Assembly: GCA_023423275.1 (NCBI GenBank)
Contig: JAFAFW010000019.1
Span: 1 to 59,306 of the forward strand
DNA: 59,306 bases
Reading direction: 5' to 3'
DNA from: Pseudomonadota bacterium
GTDB lineage: Bacteria; Pseudomonadota; Alphaproteobacteria; Rhizobiales; Hyphomicrobiaceae
The number at the start of each line of letters is the position of its first letter. Positions within the stretch are counted from its first letter, which is position 1. A program made the translations under genes and the position numbers. Below, one piece after another: positions 34,596-42,893 of the stretch. Under the pieces are notes generated by a model. It was not told where the DNA came from. It made no database searches and saw only the letters and a list, made by a program, of their open reading frames with translations.

Positions 34596-34925
34596 TTATT
34601 GCTTCGCCGTTGGGGTCGCCTCGCTTGCGGGTACGTCGAGAGGCGTCCAGTACCACCATTTGCGCTCAGCAACCCAGGCGTCGGTATCTTCGCGATAGGC
34701 GAGAAAATGCGCGGAGGCGCGGTGCGCTTCGAGCGCGGCCTCATCGCTGTAAATCTCAATTAGGAAAAACAACGCCGGATCGTTCTGATCCTGGTGCACC
34801 TCGAATTTGAGGCATTTGCCCGGTTCCGCATCCAGGCTGATCCGCGCGTGCAGCAGCAGCCGTGCCTTATAGGGCTCGATAGCATGCGGATGAGCACGTA
34901 GATGAGCGGTGTGCAGGATAGCCAT
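34596..34925 (-). CDS. Antibiotic-biosynthesis-monooxygenase (ABM)-like small protein
   Basis: 109 residues in the dimeric ferredoxin-like fold of ABM/YgiN proteins: ARISLDAEPGKCLKFEVHQDQNDPALFFLIEIYSDEAALEAHRASAHF. Such proteins are quinol or anthrone monooxygenases or help remove metabolites; cofactor-free oxygenation is typical. It begins 8 bases after epimerase B ends, so it is the last gene of the long leftward operon. Confidence 0.85.
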   Translation of the reverse strand: MAILHTAHLRAHPHAIEPYKARLLLHARISLDAEPGKCLKFEVHQDQNDPALFFLIEIYSDEAALEAHRASAHFLAYREDTDAWVAERKWWYWTPLDVPASEATPTAKQ

Positions 34926-34933
34926 TTCGAGCC

Positions 34934-35845
34934 TCAGCTATCGGGATAGAGAAGCCGGCGCATATCATGCTCGGCCTCGAAGCCGAGATCGTCGCGCGCG
35001 GGCGAGAGATCATACAGAGGCGCGAACGGATTGACGCTGTACACCTCGGGCTTTTTCACGGGAATGCGTTTTCCCGTCATCCGCGCCAACCTTTCGATCG
35101 TGGGTTCCGGCGCGAGCATATTGCGGGCGGAAATCACATATGCGGCGAACCGCGGCTTCTTTACATCGAGCGCGAGACGGAAGGCCCGGGCGAGATCGCG
35201 CGGATCGACGTAATGCCACATCGGACCGCCGCCTGCGGGCTGGCGTCCACCCGCCGCCGGACCTTTGTAGTTATCGGGATCAGCGGCGCGGGCCCTGACT
35301 TCACATTCGAATTCGGGATAAAGAACGTACACTGGCCGAATGACGATAATCTCCATCTTGCCGCGGAGAGAAAAGCTGCGGCCCATATCCTCACACAGCA
35401 CTTTGCTGAGGGCGTAAGGATCGGTTGCATTCCACGGATGATCCTGATCGACCGGCAAGTATTCGGGCGGAAGCATGCTGCCCTGCAGAACGGTGAAGCC
35501 GGTTACGGAATCGCTGGACGTCAGGATGACGCGTTTCACCCCGGCTTCTTCCGCGGCAGCCAAGACGTTCCATGTGCCGACGACGTTGGTCGTCATGATT
35601 TCCGTGCCACTGCCGCTCCAGATATTCGGGCGCGCGGCGATGTGAACGACGGCATCCTTTCCTTGGCAGGCCTTGGCGACCGTCGCGGCGTCCTCGACCG
35701 AACCCCGAACAAATGGCATGCCGCTATCCTTCGACGGCAGAAGATCCAGTCCGGAGACGCCCGCGCCGTGTGCTTTCAATTCGTCGGCAACATATTGGCC
35801 GAGCAGTCCGCCGGCACCGGTGACCAATACAGTCTCAAATTGCAT
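34934..35845 (-). CDS. NAD-dependent epimerase/dehydratase (extended SDR) B
   Basis: 303 residues: TGAGGLLGQYVADEL, DAVVHIAARPN, SSDSVTGF and the catalytic YALSK. The pattern VTGAGGLLG...SSDSV...YALSK resembles epimerase D (44619-45500), so these two are probably paralogues, perhaps related to uronate or aldose dehydrogenases. It lies 18 bases after the PRISE reductase gene in the leftward operon. Confidence 0.9.
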   Translation of the reverse strand: MQFETVLVTGAGGLLGQYVADELKAHGAGVSGLDLLPSKDSGMPFVRGSVEDAATVAKACQGKDAVVHIAARPNIWSGSGTEIMTTNVVGTWNVLAAAEEAGVKRVILTSSDSVTGFTVLQGSMLPPEYLPVDQDHPWNATDPYALSKVLCEDMGRSFSLRGKMEIIVIRPVYVLYPEFECEVRARAADPDNYKGPAAGGRQPAGGGPMWHYVDPRDLARAFRLALDVKKPRFAAYVISARNMLAPEPTIERLARMTGKRIPVKKPEVYSVNPFAPLYDLSPARDDLGFEAEHDMRRLLYPDS

Positions 35846-35863
35846 TTTTCACGCTCCTGAACA

Positions 35864-36916
35864 TCAGGGCAGGATCCGAGCCGTGCGATAAAGCTGGAGC
35901 TGCCCCAAAAGCATTTCGCCGCTGTCGATGACATCATGGAAGCCGCTGCGGCGCAGCCGTGTGAGACTCGAAACCACGTCGTAATCCTGGCCGAAAACAA
36001 AGTCAGCGAATCCCCACAACGCGACGTCATCGAGACGACTTGGTTGCAAATCGTGTTTCGCGACGATCCGTTGCCAGACGGGTTCCTTGTCCGCCATCCA
36101 TTGGGCGATCCGGATTGGCCGCACCACGCCGGGCTGCATCCCGAAGGCTTCGGCGATGCGTGGCCACATCCGCTCCCATCGGAACAGGTCACCGTTGGTG
36201 ATGTTGAAGGCATTGTTTTCGCATGCAGGTGTAATCGCCATATGGATCATGCCGTTCGCCAGCAGCGTCGCATCGGTCACTTCTGTCAATGCGCTGTAGT
36301 TTCCCGGCTTGCCGGGAAAATCCAGGCGCACGCCGAGCTCTCGGCAGATCGCTGCGTAAGCGCCGATGACCGACACCAGATTTCGCGACCGCTCGGGCGC
36401 GAAATCGCAAAGGACGTTCGGGCGCGACGCCGACCACGTCCATCGTTGTCCTCGCTGCCGAGATCGCAGCAGATCTTCCTGGTCGTAGTAGAAATTCGGT
36501 GGCATGTGACGCGGATCGTCTTCCTGCGCCGGATTGGGGTAGGGGCCAAGATGCTGCCCGTACCATTTGCCACCCTCCACAAGATGGATGTGCTGGAGGC
36601 TGTGCGCGGTGCTTTCGCTGGCGTTGATTACATTGCGCAGCATATCGACGTTGTCATCGACACTCTCCACGCCGCCCTCGCCGTGCTTGGCCCGCGCGCA
36701 ATAGAATACGTGCGTGATCTGCGGCAGATCGCAGACTGCTTTCTGGCAATTCTCGCGATCAAGAAGGTCTGCTGATCGCCAATGTATCGGTGCTGATGCC
36801 GTCGGCGGATGACGGCTCAACCCGATGACGGACCAGCCCGCACTGATCAATCGCTCGATGAGCCGCTTTGCGACGGCCCCCGTCGCGCCGGCAACCAGTG
36901 CTGTTCTGTCTGTCAA
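35864..36916 (-). CDS. PRISE-type SDR (progesterone 5-beta-reductase/iridoid-synthase-like)
   Basis: 350 residues. The N-terminal motif is VAGATGAVAKRL. Two family hallmarks are visible: the lysine in EGGKWYGQHLGPYP (about 117) and the tyrosine pair in PNFYYDQEDLL (about 142). In plant and bacterial PRISE enzymes these replace the usual YxxxK and reduce activated C=C bonds of enones and enals with NADPH. The length of 350 fits the family. It is in the leftward operon between the ABC importer genes and epimerase B. A 1,4-reduction of an enone intermediate is therefore the best guess. Confidence 0.85.
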   Translation of the reverse strand: MTDRTALVAGATGAVAKRLIERLISAGWSVIGLSRHPPTASAPIHWRSADLLDRENCQKAVCDLPQITHVFYCARAKHGEGGVESVDDNVDMLRNVINASESTAHSLQHIHLVEGGKWYGQHLGPYPNPAQEDDPRHMPPNFYYDQEDLLRSRQRGQRWTWSASRPNVLCDFAPERSRNLVSVIGAYAAICRELGVRLDFPGKPGNYSALTEVTDATLLANGMIHMAITPACENNAFNITNGDLFRWERMWPRIAEAFGMQPGVVRPIRIAQWMADKEPVWQRIVAKHDLQPSRLDDVALWGFADFVFGQDYDVVSSLTRLRRSGFHDVIDSGEMLLGQLQLYRTARILP

Positions 36917-36936
36917 CGGATGTCCCCGCTATCAGA

Positions 36937-37737
36937 TCAGCCCGCGACGGCCTGCGGCGCAGGTCTGCGCTCCGCGGCTGCAGGTTCAGCGCTGCCGGAT
37001 ACGATCATCCGCAGGATCTCATCATGCGATGTCTCGGCGGCGCGCCGGGAGCCAACGAGACGCCCAGTCTTGAGAACGGTGATCCGCTGGCTATGCTCGA
37101 AGACATGATTGATGTTGTGGCAGATCATGAGCACGGCCAGGCCCTGGGTGCGCATCTCGCGGACCAGATCGTACACTTTGCGGGTTTCTTCGACGCCAAG
37201 CGCGGCTGTCGGTTCGTCGAGGATGACGATCTTGGCGTTGAATGCGACGGTACGCGCAATCGCAATCGACTGCCGCTGGCCGCCGGACATCGTGCGAACT
37301 TTCTGGCGGATGGATGGAATATTGATTTTGAGGCGGCTCAGAAGAGCGCGCGCATTCTCCTCCATGCGTCGTAAATCGAGAAAGACATTGAAAGGCGGCT
37401 TTAACGTCAGCTCGCGGCCGAGATAAATATTGGAGGCAACATCGAGATTATCCGCGAGCGCAAGGTCCTGGTACACGGTCTCGATGCCGAGGGCCTTTGC
37501 ATCGCGTGGAGAAGTAATATCGACGGTTTCGCCGCTGAACTGGATGGTGCCGGAATCGCGTTGCACGGCGCCGGCAAGTGATTTGATAAGCGTCGACTTG
37601 CCTGCCGCGTTATCCCCGACCAGGGCGTGCACTTCACCCGCGTAGATATCGAGATCGACATCGGACAGCGCCTGGACACCGCCATACCGCTTGGAGATCC
37701 CGCGCATTGAAACAAGCGGCGTGGTCATCTGGTCCAT
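36937..37737 (-). CDS. Sugar ABC transporter ATP-binding protein, single domain (FrcA-like)
   Basis: 266 residues. Walker A reads GDNAAGKST, signature MSGGQRQSIAIARTV, Walker B VILDEPTAALGVEE and the H-loop ICHNINHV. Sugar ATPases of the RbsA/XylG/AraG class have two domains and about 500 residues; this one has a single domain, like FrcA. The extension to 37860 overlaps the intergenic region and is rejected because GGAGAAGACG precedes ATG 37737. It follows the binding-protein gene by 95 bases. It drives the importer formed by the two permeases upstream. Confidence 0.9.
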   Translation of the reverse strand: MDQMTTPLVSMRGISKRYGGVQALSDVDLDIYAGEVHALVGDNAAGKSTLIKSLAGAVQRDSGTIQFSGETVDITSPRDAKALGIETVYQDLALADNLDVASNIYLGRELTLKPPFNVFLDLRRMEENARALLSRLKINIPSIRQKVRTMSGGQRQSIAIARTVAFNAKIVILDEPTAALGVEETRKVYDLVREMRTQGLAVLMICHNINHVFEHSQRITVLKTGRLVGSRRAAETSHDEILRMIVSGSAEPAAAERRPAPQAVAG

Positions 37738-37832
37738 CGTCTTCTCCGTGGCCTCGCCGAGTTTCCCCAGCTCACTATCTGGAGCGTGAAAGGTGGCCCC
37801 GCAACGGCCACCTTCACACAGAATCGCGTGCC

Positions 37833-38828
37833 TCAGGCTTTCGCGACGACCTTGTCCCAATTCGGAATGGCGCGCTCTTCCGGGGTTTTGGAGACCTTGC
37901 CGACATTGTTCTTGTCGATGATGAACACCGGCAGCATGATCTCCTTCGGCACCGACTCGCCCTTCAAATGACGGGCGGCAGCCTGTACGGCGAGGTACGA
38001 TTGATCGTGACCGGAGAAGTCTGCGGTCGCGAACATCTTGCCCTCGGAGATCGCCTGAATGGCATCCGGAATGCCGTCGATGCCGACTACTTTTGTTTTT
38101 CCGCCGCGCCCCGCCGCGTGCAGCGCCTCGACGATGCCGACGGCCATATCGTCATTTGCGGAGACGACTGCATCGATCTCGGGGAATCGCTGCATCAGGT
38201 TCTCGAAGACTTGCGTTGCGGGCAGACGGCGGTACTGGCCGGGCTGTGACGCGAGAACTTCGATCCCGGGGTTCTCTTTGACAGCCTTTTCAAATCCGAG
38301 CTTGCGCTTCTGAGCCGTGAAGGCGGCGGGCACGCCATCGATGTGCACAACCTTGCCCTTGCCGCCCATCGATTTGAACAGATACTTGCACATTTCATAC
38401 TCGAACGTTTCATCGTCCGAGCCGATGTATGTGACCTGCTCGATATCGGTCATGCGATTGTTATAGCCGATGACCGGAATCCCAGCCTTATTGACTTTCT
38501 GGATGCTGGGAACGAGCGCCTTGAAGTCGACAGGAACAAACACGAACGCGTCCGGCTTCTTGACGATCCAGTCTTCGACGAGGCGCGTCTGTTCCTCGAT
38601 GTTGTCGGGTTTGGTCGGCGCGACGACTTCGAGATTCAGATTGAGGTCTTTAGCAGCCTTCTCCGCGCCGATGCGGCAGGCTTTCCAGAACGGATTGGTG
38701 ACGTTTTTCACGAAGAATGCGACCGTCGGCTTTTTGGCCTGCGCGAATACCGCAGTCGACGGAAGCGTGGCAGCCGCGCCTGCGAGAGCGGTGCCGATCG
38801 TAAATTGTCGCCGTGTCAGTTTCGTCAT
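37833..38828 (-). CDS. Sugar-type ABC transporter substrate-binding protein (RbsB family)
   Basis: 331 residues. The N-terminus MTKLTRRQFTIGTALAGAAATLPSTAVFAQ is a twin-arginine-type signal. The mature part has the periplasmic-binding-fold pattern TNPFWKACRIGAEKAAKDL, IPVIGYNNRM, DAVVSANDDMAVG and VVGIDGIPDAI. GGAGGAAAG precedes ATG 38828. Tat export is unusual for sugar receptors, so folding before export is suggested. It lies after the permeases in the leftward operon. Confidence 0.92.
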   Translation of the reverse strand: MTKLTRRQFTIGTALAGAAATLPSTAVFAQAKKPTVAFFVKNVTNPFWKACRIGAEKAAKDLNLNLEVVAPTKPDNIEEQTRLVEDWIVKKPDAFVFVPVDFKALVPSIQKVNKAGIPVIGYNNRMTDIEQVTYIGSDDETFEYEMCKYLFKSMGGKGKVVHIDGVPAAFTAQKRKLGFEKAVKENPGIEVLASQPGQYRRLPATQVFENLMQRFPEIDAVVSANDDMAVGIVEALHAAGRGGKTKVVGIDGIPDAIQAISEGKMFATADFSGHDQSYLAVQAAARHLKGESVPKEIMLPVFIIDKNNVGKVSKTPEERAIPNWDKVVAKA

Positions 38829-38860
38829 GGGCTTTCCTCCATTGCGCCTTTTCATTTTCT

Positions 38861-39871
38861 TTACTGCGATGCGCCGGCTGCTTTGCCGATGCGTCCGCCG
38901 ACGATCTGGTCGGCGAATACTGAAATCAGAATGATGAAACCCATCACACCGGCTTGCCAGAATGTGTTGATGCCAAGCAGGTTCATGCCATTGAGAACGA
39001 GAGCCAGGATGAGTGCGCCGACGGCGGTTCCGGCGATGCCGCCGACGCCACCGAACAGCGATGTGCCCCCCAGGCAGACCGCGGCGATGGCCGGAAGCAG
39101 TTGCTCCTCGCCGAGGCTGACGTCGGCCGCGTTGGTTCGCGCCACGACGACCAGCGCCGCGAAGCTGGCCATTATGCCGCTGAGCGCGTAGACCAGCACC
39201 AAGCGCCGTTTTACCGGCATCCCTGACAGCCGCGCCGCGACCGGATTGCCGCCTATGGCATAGATTCCGCGACCGAACGGCGTGCGATGCAGCAGGACAT
39301 GCAGCGCGCCAAACACCACGAGCATGATGATGACGGGAACGGGAATGGGTCCGATGAAGCCGGCTCCGATGTGGCGGAATCCGCTTGGCATCCCGTAAAT
39401 CACTTCCCCCTGCATGAAGACGTACGCCAGGCCATTGGCGATCCAGAGCATGCCGTAGGTCACGATGAACGAGGGAATATTGGCATAGGCGACGAGCGTG
39501 CCGCTGACGATGCCGCAGGCCAGGCCCGCTCCGAGCCCCGCGAGAATGCCGAGCATGAGTTGATCGTTGACGATCAGCGAAGCGGACAGACAGGCCGAGA
39601 GGCCCAGAACCGAACCGACCGAGAGATCGATGCCGCCGGTCAGAACGACGAGCGTCAATCCGGCCGACAGGAGAAACAACGGCGCCGCGTGGCGCAGCAC
39701 ATTGATGAAATTCGACCAAGTCAGAAAGTAGGGGCTGAGGATCGATAGCGTGACGACGATCAAAGTCAGGGCGAGTACGCGTGAAACGATGACGAACGTG
39801 CGATCCGGCGTGAGGCCGAACGACTCCGCGAAGGAGACGCGGCGATCGGGGCGAGCAACGTCCATTGTCAT
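38861..39871 (-). CDS. Sugar-type ABC transporter permease 2 (RbsC family)
   Basis: 336 residues with about 9 membrane segments and the RbsC patterns LVVLTGGIDLSVGSVLGLSAC, YAIGGNPVAARLSGMPVKRRLVLVYALSG and LGGTSLFGGVGGIAGTAVGALI. ATG 39871 overlaps permease 1 by 4 bases (ATGA). Confidence 0.92.
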   Translation of the reverse strand: MTMDVARPDRRVSFAESFGLTPDRTFVIVSRVLALTLIVVTLSILSPYFLTWSNFINVLRHAAPLFLLSAGLTLVVLTGGIDLSVGSVLGLSACLSASLIVNDQLMLGILAGLGAGLACGIVSGTLVAYANIPSFIVTYGMLWIANGLAYVFMQGEVIYGMPSGFRHIGAGFIGPIPVPVIIMLVVFGALHVLLHRTPFGRGIYAIGGNPVAARLSGMPVKRRLVLVYALSGIMASFAALVVVARTNAADVSLGEEQLLPAIAAVCLGGTSLFGGVGGIAGTAVGALILALVLNGMNLLGINTFWQAGVMGFIILISVFADQIVGGRIGKAAGASQ

Positions 39872-40854
39872 TGATTGTGCCCCCGGAGCGAGTCGAGACT
39901 GACGGCGAGGATGATCACGATACCGACCATGGCCACCTGCCACTCGGTTGATACGCCCAGGAGATTGAGGCTATTGCGCAGGACCCCGACGGCAAGTGCG
40001 CCGATGACGGTGCCGACAATCCCGCCGCGCCCTTTTTCAAATGATGTGCCGCCGAGAATGACGGCCGCGATGGCGTCAAATTCCAGGCCGATGCCGATGG
40101 TCGGATGCGCTGCATTCATGCGCGCCGTCATGATGAAGGACGCGAACGCCGCCAGCGTCCCGGCGTAGACATAAACCAGAACCTGGAAGAAGCGCGCCGG
40201 GCTTCCGGACAGGATCAAGGCCCGTCGATTGCCGCCGATGGCAAACGTATAGCGGCCGAATTTCGTATGATAGAGGAGGATATAGGTGAGCGCGAAACAG
40301 GCCGCCGTGGCCCACAATGGAACGGGAAGTCCGAGGAACACCCCGTCATTGAAGACACGCACATAATCAGGCAGTCCGGTGACCGAGTTTCCGCCCGTCA
40401 GCACCATAGCAATCGACTGGGCGATGCCGAATGCGCCGAGAGTGACGACGAACGGCGGCATCTCGATGTAGGAGATGAGCGTTCCATTCACCGCGCCGAA
40501 TATCGCGCCGATCAGCAAGGCCGCGAGCAGCGCCACACCCAGCGGGTAGCCGGATACGACCATCAGCGCCATGACGACGCCGCACAGGCCGAGAACCGGC
40601 CCGAGGCTGAGGTCGATTCCCTCCGTCAGGATCACCATCGTCATGCCGAACGAGACGATGCACAGCACCGCGACCTGAAGAGCGACGTTGGTGAGATTTG
40701 CAAATGAAAAGAATTCGGGTGCGGCGACCGTCAGGACGACTGAAAGCATGGCCAGCAGGTAAGCCGCGCCTGGGAGCCGCGAAAGAAACGCTATGACCGC
40801 CGATTTCTCGACAACTTGCGGATGGGCTTGCGCCGGGCTTCGGGCGGAGTTCAT
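39868..40854 (-). CDS. Sugar-type ABC transporter permease 1 (RbsC family)
   Basis: 328 residues. Same family: MVILTEGIDLSLGPVLGLCGV, TFAIGGNRRALILSGSPARFF and LGGTSFEKGRGGIVGTVIGALAVG. The ATGA overlap with epimerase C and with permease 2 shows that the operon is tightly coupled. The two permeases are distinct in sequence, so a heterodimeric channel is likely. Confidence 0.92.
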   Translation of the reverse strand: MNSARSPAQAHPQVVEKSAVIAFLSRLPGAAYLLAMLSVVLTVAAPEFFSFANLTNVALQVAVLCIVSFGMTMVILTEGIDLSLGPVLGLCGVVMALMVVSGYPLGVALLAALLIGAIFGAVNGTLISYIEMPPFVVTLGAFGIAQSIAMVLTGGNSVTGLPDYVRVFNDGVFLGLPVPLWATAACFALTYILLYHTKFGRYTFAIGGNRRALILSGSPARFFQVLVYVYAGTLAAFASFIMTARMNAAHPTIGIGLEFDAIAAVILGGTSFEKGRGGIVGTVIGALAVGVLRNSLNLLGVSTEWQVAMVGIVIILAVSLDSLRGHNQ

Positions 40855-41819
40855 TGCCAGGCCTCCGGGTGCGCGCGCATCCAATCGGCGAACGATTGAA
40901 CGCCGGCCTCGAGCGTGAGGGACGGCCGCCATCCGGTATCGTTGAAAAGACGTTCGCCAGCTAGCGGGCCCCGCATGCGGGTCGCGTCCGTCCACGGCGC
41001 CGTGCCAGGACCGACCTCGATATCGGCGCCAGGAACCGCTGCCTTGACGGCGCTGACGACCTGGCGCGTCGAATAGTTGATGCCGGATCCCAGGTGGTAG
41101 GCGTCATGATTGAGGGCCTTGGCATCCACTGCGGCCAGCAGGCCACCGGCAACGTCCGAGACGTGTGTGAAGCTCGCACCGAAATCTCCGCCGCTGGCTT
41201 CGCGAACGGGCGTATGGGACAGCGCACATTTCAGGAGATACGGGATCGGGCCACGCGGGTTTTCGCGCTGCCGGGGAACGAGAGGCTGGCCATAAACCCA
41301 GGAAATGCGAACGTTCGCGGCCGGCATATCGAACTGGGAGCGATACATGCCGGTGAGCAGCTCGCCGCAGTATTTCGTTGTGCTGTAGATATTGGTCGCG
41401 AACTGCTGCCGGTCTTCCGGGACGCTTTGGGTGACGTCGGTTGCGTTCTGGAAAACCGAACCGGTGCTGACGTTGATGAAACTGCGCCAGTTCTGAGTTC
41501 GCGCAATGTCCAGAAGTGTTGCGACGGCCCCGACGTTCACCTGTACTGCATTGAGCGGATCTGGCCGACAATAGACTTCGTTGGGGATGGCTGCGGTGTG
41601 AATGCAGCGGTCGATGCGGTGTGTTTCCGCGAGATCCCGCAGACCGGCTGGATCAGTCAGGTCGCATCGCACCCAGTCGACACGGCCTTTGATAGATTTC
41701 GCGTCATCCTCGCGAAAGGTGCCGCGATACTGCGCGATGATGTGATGACCATGGCTCGCGCCCTGGCGCACGAGCTCGAAGCCGACGTGACCCATCGAGC
41801 CGGTAATCAGGAGTGCCAT
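40851..41819 (-). CDS. NAD-dependent epimerase/dehydratase (extended SDR) C
   Basis: 322 residues, TGSMGHVGFELV, IHTAAIPNEVYCRPDPLNAVQVN, VSTGSVF and catalytic YSTTK. It is the first gene of the long leftward operon (epimerase C, two permeases, binding protein, ATPase, PRISE, epimerase B, ABM). GAGGTGGGG gives best spacing to ATG 41819; an in-frame GTG lies at 41822. Its place at the head of an importer operon suggests that it acts early, on the imported sugar or polyol. Confidence 0.9.
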   Translation of the reverse strand: MALLITGSMGHVGFELVRQGASHGHHIIAQYRGTFREDDAKSIKGRVDWVRCDLTDPAGLRDLAETHRIDRCIHTAAIPNEVYCRPDPLNAVQVNVGAVATLLDIARTQNWRSFINVSTGSVFQNATDVTQSVPEDRQQFATNIYSTTKYCGELLTGMYRSQFDMPAANVRISWVYGQPLVPRQRENPRGPIPYLLKCALSHTPVREASGGDFGASFTHVSDVAGGLLAAVDAKALNHDAYHLGSGINYSTRQVVSAVKAAVPGADIEVGPGTAPWTDATRMRGPLAGERLFNDTGWRPSLTLEAGVQSFADWMRAHPEAWQ

Positions 41820-41932
41820 CACCCCACCTCACGCAGCTGAGATGACTATGGCGTGCCGAGTGCCAGTGCGGTCGCGTCGTGGCGGTACGAGCATCGGTTT
41901 CCTCCGCTCCCAAGTTTTATATTGTGGGAGTC

Positions 41933-41951
41933 ATTTTCTGTTTGTGAAAAT
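41933..41951. promoter_or_regulatory. ATTTTC-N7-GAAAAT dyad, copy 2
   Basis: ATTTTC-TGTTTGT-GAAAAT, 114 bases before the epimerase C start. Same arms and spacing as 31658-31676. Its position next to iclR supports an IclR operator. Confidence 0.55.
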
Positions 41952-41974
41952 TGGTCGAAGCGTACCTCTCTGTC

Positions 41975-41986
41975 AACTTCGAAGTT
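41975..41986. promoter_or_regulatory. 12-bp perfect palindrome upstream of epimerase C
   Basis: AACTTCGAAGTT lies between the ATTTTC dyad and the iclR terminator hairpin. It may be a further regulator site; a chance palindrome cannot be excluded. Confidence 0.3.
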
Positions 41987-41994
41987 CTGCAATT

Positions 41995-42019
41995 CGGCGG
42001 TTCGTGTTTCGAACCGCCG
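41995..42019 (-). terminator. Terminator hairpin after iclR-type gene
   Basis: CGGCGGTTCG (41995-42004), loop TGTTT, CGAACCGCCG (42010-42019): a perfect 10-bp stem just past the stop of the regulator gene. It probably separates the regulator from the downstream operon. Confidence 0.6.
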
Positions 42020-42026
42020 GTAACGT

Positions 42027-42875
42027 TCATTCAGCGGGGTTGAAGCCGAACTCCGCGGACAACTTTGCAGCGCGTTCGCGGACGATGCGCGACTTGTCCT
42101 GCAGCGACGCAAGGGAGAGCCGCCAGACCGGGCCCGAGATGCCGACGGCGCCGATCACCTGGCCCGAGAAATTCCGCACGGCGACAGCCACGCAGCGAAC
42201 CTCTGCATTGAACTCGCCATCGTCGTAGGCGATCTCGTTTTTGCGGACATCCTCCACTTCGCGGCGCAAGAGGTCGGGATCCGTGATGGTTTTGGGCGTA
42301 AACGCGACAAAGGAGCGCCGCTTCAGGAACTCCTCGAACTGGTGCGGCAGCATGGAGGCAAGAAGGATCTTGCCGAGTGCGGTCGAATGGGCCGGGCGGA
42401 CCACACCGGCGCGTTCGGCGAGCTGGAAGGCGCCGCGTCCGGCGGTTTTGGCAAGCACGACGACATCGTCGCCTGACCGTACCGCGAAGTGGCAGCTCTC
42501 ATGAGTTGCGGCCGAAAGTTCCTCCAGTATGGGCGTCGCAAGGCCGACCATCTCCGTCTCGTCGAGGGCGCTTGCCGCAAGCGTGAACAGCGGGCGCCCG
42601 ATACGATAGGCCTTGGTCCCTGGCATCTGCCGCAGATATCCAAGCACCATCATGGTCTTGACCAGGTGGAAGGTGGTGCTGTTGTGTAGGCCGACTTCCC
42701 GGCTGAGGTCGCCAAGCCGGATGCCTTCCCGGTGGTGCGCGACCTTTTCCAGGATCGCGAACGCGCGCTCGATCGACTGGACACCGCCGCCGCGCTCTTT
42801 CTGGGAGTCTGCGGTCGCGGCATCAAGGCCTTCCTCCACGGTGACGTTCTCGGACACCTTCTTGGGTCGGGCCAT
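42027..42875 (-). CDS. IclR family transcriptional regulator
   Basis: 282 residues. The N-terminal winged helix (about 30-92: SIERAFAILEKVAHHREGIRLGDLSREVGLHNSTTFHLVKTMM) is followed by an IclR effector domain (about 105-275: HESCHFAVRSGDDVVVLAKT, HSTALGKILLASM, DDGEFNAEVRCVAVAVRNFSGQVIGAVGISGP). It is 18 bases downstream of the aldehyde dehydrogenase gene in the same direction. It probably controls the surrounding cluster; effector unknown. Confidence 0.93.
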   Translation of the reverse strand: MARPKKVSENVTVEEGLDAATADSQKERGGGVQSIERAFAILEKVAHHREGIRLGDLSREVGLHNSTTFHLVKTMMVLGYLRQMPGTKAYRIGRPLFTLAASALDETEMVGLATPILEELSAATHESCHFAVRSGDDVVVLAKTAGRGAFQLAERAGVVRPAHSTALGKILLASMLPHQFEEFLKRRSFVAFTPKTITDPDLLRREVEDVRKNEIAYDDGEFNAEVRCVAVAVRNFSGQVIGAVGISGPVWRLSLASLQDKSRIVRERAAKLSAEFGFNPAE

Positions 42876-42893
42876 GCCAGTTCTTCTCCGCAG

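Noticed and set aside
37833..39719. A 628-residue frame covering the binding protein and half of the permease
   Set aside because: Only the part from 38828 leftward matches a protein family. The upstream part is the permease gene read in another frame.
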